Shown one piece after another: positions 6,459-11,527 of a stretch of DNA of 11,527 nucleotides. Position 1 is the first letter of the stretch. Every line of letters begins with the position of its first letter. Origin of the DNA: JBDHTO01 sp039808665 (GTDB lineage: Bacteria; Pseudomonadota; Alphaproteobacteria; Paracaedibacterales; JAKBAR01); NCBI GenBank assembly GCA_039808665.1, contig JBDHTO010000032.1:1-11527 (forward strand), in the 5' to 3' direction. The notes under the pieces were generated by a model. It saw only the letters and a list, made by a program, of their open reading frames with translations. It searched no databases and had not been told where the DNA came from. The position numbers and the translations under genes were made by a program.

Positions 6459-7763
6459 TTAACCGGCCTTTTTCTTGGTTTCTAATTCTTCATACTCTTT
6501 GAGTTTATTGCGAAGTGTGCGTATGGAAATACCAAGAATATGAGAGGCATGGGTGCGATTTCCAAGACAGTGATCAAGGGTTCCAAGAATAAGTTCTTTT
6601 TCAACCTCCGCCACCGTTTTGCCTACAAGAATTTCTCCGTGGCCTTCTTGTTTAATTTCTCCCTCAGAAGAAATCAGCCCCAAATCCTCAATTTGAATTT
6701 CACCCTCAGAAGCCAAGAGAACAGCTCGATGCATCATATTTTGAAGTTCACGGACATTACCGCGCCATTCATAGGATAAAAGGGCGTCCAATGCTTTTTT
6801 TGAAAAGGGTTTTGGCGCCACTTGATTAAGCTTTGCAAATTTATAAACAAAATGTTTTGCAAGAAGCTCTATATCCATTTTGCGTTCTCGAAGTGCCGGC
6901 AAATGCAGATTAATCACGTTAATCCTGAAATAAAGGTCTTCTCTGAACTCACCCGCCTTAATGGACTCCAAAAGATCTCGATTCGATGTCGCAATCAGGC
7001 GAATATCAACCTTAACCGGCTGGTTACCTCCCACACGATCAATTTGCTTTTCTTGAATAGCACGAAGAAGTTTGGCCTGAAGTCTTGGATGCATTTCACT
7101 GATCTCATCCAAGAGAAGCGTTCCCCCATTAGCCTCTTCGAATTTGCCAATACGCCTGGCAACCGCACCTGTAAAAGCGCCCTTTTCATGACCAAAAAGC
7201 TCAGACTCCAAAAGATTTTCGGGGATCGCTGCACAATTCAGAGAAATAAAGGGTTTTGAGACCCTTGATGATTTTTGGTGAATATAGCGGGCCATAACTT
7301 CCTTACCCGTTCCAGATTCACCTGTAATCATCACACTTGCCTCACTGGGTGCAACTTTTTCTGCAAACTTAACCCACTTTAACATCACCGGATCTTGGGT
7401 CAAAAGGCGGTGATCTTCGGCACTGACAGCTTCGAGAACAGCAGCAATAAGCTCCGGGTTGGGTGGAAAAGGAATATACTCCTTTGCACCTGCACGAATA
7501 CTCGCCGCTGCTTCCTCAGGTGTCGCAGCCACACCACACGCCACAAGGGGGATGTGAAATCTTTCATTTTTAATGGACGCGTAAAAAGCCGGAAGATCAC
7601 ATTTTAGATCATAGAGAATAATATCCGCACCTTGACCATCACGTAATGCTTGCAAAGCTTCCTTTGAATCTTCGTATGCATGAACTTTCGCACCCTTTCC
7701 AATGGCAATTTTTGCCGCGGTCGAGACGAATCCTTCTAAATGCCCAACAAGTAATACGCGCAT
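6459..7763 (-). CDS. flbD: Sigma-54-dependent flagellar regulator FlbD
   Basis: This 434-residue activator of sigma-54 RNA polymerase controls late flagellar genes in Alphaproteobacteria. The N-terminal receiver-like domain (1-115) is degenerate. Asp52 aligns with the phospho-acceptor, but the acidic pair after strand 1 is replaced by Gly-His and the switch Lys is missing (YIPFPP). The AAA+ domain (about 120-360) is intact: Walker A GESGTGKE (148-155), the sigma-54 contact loop GAFTGA (195-200), Walker B LLLDE (216-220) and the distal WRGNVREL motif. A Fis-type helix-turn-helix lies at about 391-425. In Caulobacter FlbD is controlled by FliX rather than by classical phosphorylation and also represses the fliF operon; similar control here is inferred. 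The ATG has AGGAGA at 7769-7774 overlapping the fliN stop codon. Confidence 0.95.
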   Translation of the reverse strand: MRVLLVGHLEGFVSTAAKIAIGKGAKVHAYEDSKEALQALRDGQGADIILYDLKCDLPAFYASIKNERFHIPLVACGVAATPEEAAASIRAGAKEYIPFPPNPELIAAVLEAVSAEDHRLLTQDPVMLKWVKFAEKVAPSEASVMITGESGTGKEVMARYIHQKSSRVSKPFISLNCAAIPENLLESELFGHEKGAFTGAVARRIGKFEEANGGTLLLDEISEMHPRLQAKLLRAIQEKQIDRVGGNQPVKVDIRLIATSNRDLLESIKAGEFREDLYFRINVINLHLPALRERKMDIELLAKHFVYKFAKLNQVAPKPFSKKALDALLSYEWRGNVRELQNMMHRAVLLASEGEIQIEDLGLISSEGEIKQEGHGEILVGKTVAEVEKELILGTLDHCLGNRTHASHILGISIRTLRNKLKEYEELETKKKAG

Positions 7764-7772
7764 CTTTTTCTC

Positions 7773-8216
7773 CTAAGCTCTATCGCTCTTAATGATTTCC
7801 GTCATCGTAATGCCAAGCCGGTCCTCAACAAGGACAACCTCACCTCTGGCAATCAATTTATTATTCACGAGAATATCTACGGCCTCCCCAACGCGTCGGT
7901 CTAGTTCAATCACTGCACCACGTCCCAATTTTAAAAGCTGGTTCACGGGCATGTGTGCTCTTCCCAAAACCGCAGAAAGTTGAACGGGAATGTCGTACAC
8001 AGCATCGAGCTCTCGATCCTCTGCCCCCATCATCCCTGGGGAAGAAAAATCATTTTGAATCTCAAAAGGCTCTGCCGGTGGTTGCTGAGGCTGTATATTT
8101 CCCATCAAGGCATCGATATCATCCTGAGATGAGGCCACATTTCCCGAAACACCTTCTGAAACAGCACCATCTAGGCTATTTTCACCTTGCGGCTCTAAAT
8201 CTTCGTTCTCACCCAT
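7773..8216 (-). CDS. fliN: Flagellar motor switch protein FliN
   Basis: The 147-residue product has a C-terminal SpoA (FliN/FliM C-terminal) domain at about 72-145, with YDIPVQLSAVLGRAHMPVNQLL and LIARGEVVLVEDRLGITMTEI. This is the part of FliN that builds the bottom of the cytoplasmic C ring and docks FliH during export. The N-terminal 70 residues are acidic and flexible, and contain SSQDDIDALMGN (29-40), similar to the CheY-P-binding peptide normally at the start of FliM or FliY. The gene starts 2 bases after the fliH stop codon with GGAG at 8224-8227 inside fliH, which indicates translational coupling. A shortened FliY is the alternative, but there is no CheC-like domain, so FliN fits. Confidence 0.94.
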   Translation of the reverse strand: MGENEDLEPQGENSLDGAVSEGVSGNVASSQDDIDALMGNIQPQQPPAEPFEIQNDFSSPGMMGAEDRELDAVYDIPVQLSAVLGRAHMPVNQLLKLGRGAVIELDRRVGEAVDILVNNKLIARGEVVLVEDRLGITMTEIIKSDRA

Positions 8217-8218
8217 CT

Positions 8219-8782
8219 TTACTCTCCATGATGTTTGATTTTATGTGCCTCAAGCACATCCTTAATATGTTCATAAAGCTCGACTTCATTTCTCCAAATG
8301 AACCCATTGTCCCAAGATATTGCGATGTCTGAGCCGTGAAAATTCTCATCACCCTCCACGATAAATTTCATGGAAGATTGATATGGTTCGAGTGCAGCCT
8401 CCAGGGATTCTTTGACCTGTTGCCCACATCGGATGTGATAGATGCTTTCATCATGGAGTTTGGAGAAAATACTCTGAACAATCCCGATAACTTCTGCTCT
8501 TGCACCCGATTCACTAAACCTTGGAAAGACTGTATCACATACCTTTGCAGCAATTTCTGTAGCATAGGTCAAAGCTTTGTGACGCACGAGAAGAACGTCA
8601 TTCACTTGTGCAGCTATTGTAGAAAGAATGTGACGAAGTTCAATCTGTGCTTGGGCTGCACCTGCTTCGTATCCTTCTAAATAGGCTTGCTTTTTATACA
8701 TCTCAAGCTCTTCACGGCTAAAATCTTCCTGAGGAGCGCCTTCTGAAAAATCTTGTTTAAAAAGAAAATGCTTACCCACCAT
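8219..8782 (-). CDS. fliH: Flagellar assembly protein FliH (FlbE position), export ATPase regulator
   Basis: This 187-residue protein is weakly conserved, as expected for FliH, which holds the export ATPase FliI and links it to FliN in the C ring. Its N-terminal part has a charged helix with a GYEAGAAQAQ segment (37-46), a short form of the GxxxG helix typical of FliH. The C-terminal domain (about 90-180) ends with VEGDENFHGSDIAISWDNGFI, matching the FliH C-terminal pattern of an acidic loop, a strand and a final helix. Its place between fliG and fliN is where flbE/fliH lies in Caulobacter. The ATG overlaps the fliG stop codon in a TAATG arrangement, with AGGAGA at 8793-8798. It is short compared with many FliH proteins. 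The assignment relies on both position and pattern. Confidence 0.85.
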   Translation of the reverse strand: MVGKHFLFKQDFSEGAPQEDFSREELEMYKKQAYLEGYEAGAAQAQIELRHILSTIAAQVNDVLLVRHKALTYATEIAAKVCDTVFPRFSESGARAEVIGIVQSIFSKLHDESIYHIRCGQQVKESLEAALEPYQSSMKFIVEGDENFHGSDIAISWDNGFIWRNEVELYEHIKDVLEAHKIKHHGE

Positions 8783-8784
8783 TA
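8780..8784 (-). promoter_or_regulatory. TAATG stop-start overlap coupling fliG and fliH
   Basis: The fliG stop TAA and the fliH start ATG share one base. An AGGAGA ribosome site (8793-8798) lies inside the fliG end. This arrangement usually gives translational coupling and balanced amounts of the two products. Confidence 0.85.
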
Positions 8785-9801
8785 GTTAATCATCTCCTCT
8801 CCCTCATCGTTGCCGGATTTGATGGTGATTTCTCCCTTATTGGAAAGGTCTTTTGCCGTCATCACAACAAGGCTTTGTGCTTCATCTACATCCTTAACCT
8901 TCACAGACCCCAAAGAGGCGATATCATCTTTCATGATTTTAGCAGCACGCTCTGACATATTTTTAAAGAAGAGGTCTTTGATACTCTCATTAGCTCCCTT
9001 AAGGGCCAGAGCAAGTTTGGCTTTATCCACAACACGGATAACAGCCTGAATGCCCGAAGAATCAAGTTTAATCATATCATCAAAAGTAAACATCAGGGAC
9101 TTCACGCGTTCACTTGCTTCTGGATTACGCTCTTCAAGCGCTCCCATAAATCGGGCCTCTGTTGTGCGGTCAAAATAGTTAAATACATCTGCCATATGTT
9201 CGTGAGGATCCCGCTTATTCGACCTTGAGAGGTTATTCATAAACTCTTGACGTAGTGTTTTTTCTATGTCGTCCAAGATTTCCTTTTGTACAGGTTCCAT
9301 CCTAAGCATACGGAGAACAACCTCCATGGAAAGAGATTCTGGAAGGAGTGCCAAAACTTTTGATGCGTGTTCTGTTTTTATTTTGGACATAATCACAGCA
9401 ATGGTTTGGGGATACTCATTTTTCAAATAATTCACAAGAAGCTCTTCATTAACATTAGAGAGCTTGTCCCACATGGTTCGCCCCGCAGGCCCACGGATTT
9501 CCTCCATAATGTTATCGACACGATCCTTGGGAAGGATTTTATTCAAAAGTTTTTCCGTGTTTTCAAAGCTTCCCACAGGAACGCCCGCGGATCCCATCTG
9601 TTCTTTGACTTCTGTATAAATTTTTTCTGTAATATTGGCGCCTACTTTTCCAAGTTGCGCCATGGAAAGGGAAACTTCCCGGATCTCATCTTCTTCTAAA
9701 AGTCCCATAACCTTACCGACCTGCTCTTCTGGCAGGGTTAATAAAAACGCCGCGGCTTTATCGATTCCTGACATCTTGCTATAATCTGTGAGGACTTTCA
9801 C
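8782..9801 (-). CDS. fliG: Flagellar motor switch protein FliG
   Basis: The 339-residue product has the three FliG parts: an N-terminal domain that binds FliF (about 1-100), a middle domain with EYPQT (129-133) that contacts FliM, and a C-terminal torque domain (about 230-335). The torque domain carries the charged helix LMFTFDDMIKLDSSGIQAVIRVVDK and the MSERAAKIMKDD segment. It sits on the MS ring and turns ion flow through the stator into rotation. Length is normal. The start is GTG at 9799-9801, not the later ATG at codon 10: an AGGAGAG site (9808-9814) lies 6 bases upstream of the GTG, and no site precedes the ATG. The gene begins 3 bases after fliF and its stop overlaps the fliH start. 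EYPQ in place of the enteric EHPQ is, as I recall, common in Alphaproteobacteria. Confidence 0.97.
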   Translation of the reverse strand: MKVLTDYSKMSGIDKAAAFLLTLPEEQVGKVMGLLEEDEIREVSLSMAQLGKVGANITEKIYTEVKEQMGSAGVPVGSFENTEKLLNKILPKDRVDNIMEEIRGPAGRTMWDKLSNVNEELLVNYLKNEYPQTIAVIMSKIKTEHASKVLALLPESLSMEVVLRMLRMEPVQKEILDDIEKTLRQEFMNNLSRSNKRDPHEHMADVFNYFDRTTEARFMGALEERNPEASERVKSLMFTFDDMIKLDSSGIQAVIRVVDKAKLALALKGANESIKDLFFKNMSERAAKIMKDDIASLGSVKVKDVDEAQSLVVMTAKDLSNKGEITIKSGNDEGEEMIN

Positions 9802-9804
9802 GGC

Positions 9805-11439
9805 TTACTCTCCTGAACCTGCGGTCATCCAGTTACGGATAATGTTAGCGGTTTCCTCTGGGCTTTTATCAACCATATCCCTGACTTGCTTTACAGTGGC
9901 CGCATTAATCGCACCTTGCGTGTTTTGAAGACTCATTTTTTCTTCCGACTCAGGTGATGCTCCCTGTGGTCCAGCAAGCTGCGGAGCACTCATTCCTGTA
10001 ACAACACCTTCAACTTGTGGAATCGCCGAAACAAATGCCCCTGAGGAGCTTAAGTTTTTAATATGCTCTAAAACACGGGTTGCATAGGGCTTGACGAACA
10101 ATAGAATCACAAGCAATCCAATCAGTCCTGGGATCGCCACATTCAAAATAGAGGGCAAGCTTACTTCTGAGAGGACTTTATCCATCATGGTTTGAGGGGG
10201 CGCGTTTGCCTCTGAAGCAACAAAGGGCATATTAATCACTTCCACCACATCACCACGTTCTTCGTTAAAGCCTACTGCCGTTTTGACAAGCTTTGTGATT
10301 TGATCAATGTCTTCCTTTGTCCGTGCTTGATATTTTCCGTCGTCCCCTGCTTTTCCATCCACAAGAACAGCCACAGAAAGTTTTTTGATGGTTCCCGTTT
10401 CCTTAATGTGTGTTTTAAGGGTTTTAGAAATTTCATAACTTGTATTTTCATCGCTTCTATTGTTTTTATTGCTGTTCTTTGCACCAGCGTCTGAACTACC
10501 CCCAGCTGCCGCATCAGGCAAAGCATTTTGAACAGAAACACCTCCCCCCACACTTGTTTCCGTGCTTGAACCATTTTCTGATCCCGTGCTTGTGGAACGA
10601 ACAACTTGACCATCCGGGTTAAACTCTTCGGAGTTCATGGTAATTTTGTCAAAATCCATGACCGCATTCACTTCAACGCGTGATTTTCCTGGACCCAGAG
10701 TCTTTTCAAGCAGCGCCTCCACGATATGTGAAAGTTTTTGTTCCTGAGCCCGTTGAAGCTCCATATTATTACCGATATCAAATCCACTTCCGTCGCTTTG
10801 TCGTGCAAGAAGACTTCCATTATTGTCAACAATTGTAATTTTCTCTGCCGCAAGCCCTGGGACGGCCGCTGCCACAAGATGCTGAATTCCAAGAACCTGC
10901 GCAGAGTTAAGACGTCCACGATTCATGCGAATCACAATAGATGCCGAAGGGTCTGTTGTATCTTTTGAAAAAATTTCTTTTTTGGGAATCACAAGATGAA
11001 CCCGTGCCGTCGCGACACCTTGGATAGATCGAATGGATTTTGACAATTCACCCTCAAGAGCACGCGCATAGTTAATATCCATCATGGCGCTGCTTGTTCC
11101 AAGAATGTCTGCCTTATCAAAAATTTCATACCCAATAGAACCTGAACCGGGAAGACCTGCCTGAGCCAGATCCATACGTAGCCTTGCAATACGATCCGCA
11201 GGTACATAGATTTGAGTGCCATCCCCTTTAATCTCTGCAGGGATATTCATCCCCTCCAAACGATCCATAATCCGTGCACCATCTGCGGGTTCTAGCTGAG
11301 AAAACAAAAGAGCCATAGGTGGTTCAGAACTCTTCATGATCATATACGCCACAAACGCAAGTGCTCCAAGGGATGTCCCGAGGATGACAAAAATCTTTGT
11401 AGGTCCAAGGCTTTGAAGAAATTGACGTAACTCGTTCAC
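9805..11439 (-). CDS. fliF: Flagellar MS-ring protein FliF
   Basis: This 544-residue protein forms the membrane MS ring on which the flagellum is assembled. It has two membrane segments (about 16-35 and 430-449) that flank the periplasmic ring-building domains. RBM1/RBM2 lie at about 45-210, with LEPADGARIMDRLEGMNIPAEI and ARVHLVIPKKEIF, followed by a second ring region. A Gly/Ser/Asn-rich variable section (about 280-335) corresponds to the poorly conserved collar. The cytoplasmic tail (about 510-544, VKQVRDMVDKSPEETANIIRNWM) is the FliG-binding segment. The start is GTG at 11437-11439: an in-frame TAG lies just upstream with no ATG after it, and the next internal ATG would remove most of the first membrane segment. 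There is no clear ribosome site before the GTG. It is the first gene of the operon. Confidence 0.96.
   Translation of the reverse strand: MNELRQFLQSLGPTKIFVILGTSLGALAFVAYMIMKSSEPPMALLFSQLEPADGARIMDRLEGMNIPAEIKGDGTQIYVPADRIARLRMDLAQAGLPGSGSIGYEIFDKADILGTSSAMMDINYARALEGELSKSIRSIQGVATARVHLVIPKKEIFSKDTTDPSASIVIRMNRGRLNSAQVLGIQHLVAAAVPGLAAEKITIVDNNGSLLARQSDGSGFDIGNNMELQRAQEQKLSHIVEALLEKTLGPGKSRVEVNAVMDFDKITMNSEEFNPDGQVVRSTSTGSENGSSTETSVGGGVSVQNALPDAAAGGSSDAGAKNSNKNNRSDENTSYEISKTLKTHIKETGTIKKLSVAVLVDGKAGDDGKYQARTKEDIDQITKLVKTAVGFNEERGDVVEVINMPFVASEANAPPQTMMDKVLSEVSLPSILNVAIPGLIGLLVILLFVKPYATRVLEHIKNLSSSGAFVSAIPQVEGVVTGMSAPQLAGPQGASPESEEKMSLQNTQGAINAATVKQVRDMVDKSPEETANIIRNWMTAGSGE
9808..9814 (-). 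promoter_or_regulatory. Ribosome binding site deciding the GTG start of fliG
   Basis: AGGAGAG on the minus strand lies 6 bases before GTG and immediately before the fliF stop codon (9805-9807). It sets the fliG start at GTG instead of the ATG nine codons later and suggests that ribosomes ending fliF can start fliG. Confidence 0.85.
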
Positions 11440-11527
11440 AATTCTGGTCGTATTTTTTGCTTTCTATGGGATACGTTACCCTTCAAAAGTTAAACAATTA
11501 GTTAACGAAAAGAGGAAGGGGGGAAAA
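11440..11527 (-). promoter_or_regulatory. Upstream region and probable promoter of the fliF operon
   Basis: These 88 bases precede the first gene of the flagellar operon and contain the CtrA-like repeat. I found no GG-N10-GC sigma-54 element and no convincing -35/-10 pair; TAACGTAT at 11471-11478 is only a weak candidate. The leader just before GTG (CGACCAGAATT) has no Shine-Dalgarno match. The region is cut by the window end. Confidence 0.45.
11489..11505 (-). promoter_or_regulatory. ctrA box: Candidate CtrA-type binding site upstream of fliF
   Basis: On the strand of fliF the sequence reads TTAAC, seven bases, TTAAC, about 50 bases before the GTG start. The CtrA consensus is TTAA-N7-TTAA(C), so this site has the right half-sites in direct orientation but one extra base (TTAA-N8-TTAA). 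In Caulobacter the fliF operon promoter is a known direct CtrA target, which makes the location meaningful. The region is AT-rich, so chance cannot be excluded. Confidence 0.4.

Noticed and set aside
8782..9801. EYPQ in place of EHPQ in FliG as a damaged FliM-binding motif
   Set aside because: As far as I recall, EYPQT is the usual form in alphaproteobacterial FliG, and the surrounding residues are intact.
11440..11527. Sigma-54 promoter for the fliF operon
   Set aside because: No GG-N10-GC element with conserved flanks is present; an early operon carrying flbD is more likely under CtrA/housekeeping sigma control.
1..11527. tRNA/rRNA genes, CRISPR arrays, insertion sequences or phage genes
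   Set aside because: Nearly the whole window is covered by the listed genes; the only spacers of notable size (3333-3469 and 11440-11527) hold a terminator and putative promoters, with no cloverleaf, regular spaced repeats or transposase-like sequence.

Overview
The window looks like an alphaproteobacterial chromosome of moderate-to-low GC. Three things suggest this: a mitochondrial-style pyruvate dehydrogenase operon, a fliF-fliG-fliH-fliN-flbD-flhA cluster containing the Caulobacter-type sigma-54 regulator FlbD, and a CtrA-box-like sequence upstream of fliF. The E1 beta subunit is the short form without a lipoyl domain, as in Rickettsia and mitochondria and unlike many free-living Rhizobiales or Zymomonas. 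This would fit a host-associated, flagellated lineage (Holosporales- or Rickettsiales-like), but that placement is inference only.

Left part (1-3387, + strand): the 3' end of pdhA (E1 alpha), complete pdhB (E1 beta), complete pdhC (E2, one lipoyl domain), then a membrane-anchored SPFH/stomatin-like protein. The genes are tightly spaced, each with a good ribosome binding site, and a strong intrinsic terminator closes the unit at 3354-3387. Pyruvate dehydrogenase converts pyruvate to acetyl-CoA. The SPFH protein probably scaffolds or protects membrane complexes; its place in this operon, where lpd often sits, is noteworthy.

Middle (3388-4375): a very AT-rich spacer, then one gene on the + strand for a 301-residue, proline-rich (51 Pro), probably secreted protein of unknown family. 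Its end overlaps the end of flhA tail-to-tail by 41 nt.

Right part (4335-11439, - strand, transcribed right to left): fliF (MS ring), fliG (rotor/switch), fliH (export ATPase regulator), fliN (C ring), flbD (sigma-54 activator) and flhA (export gate). Intergenic gaps run from -1 to 15 nt, with ribosome sites overlapping upstream stop codons, so this is one translationally coupled operon that builds the flagellar base and export gate and encodes its own late-gene regulator. fliF and fliG start with GTG. The 88 bp upstream of fliF hold a TTAAC-N7-TTAAC direct repeat that resembles a CtrA site.

All named genes are recognisable, full-length and undamaged apart from the truncated pdhA. I saw no RNA genes, mobile elements or CRISPR arrays. 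The least explained element is the proline-rich secreted protein.
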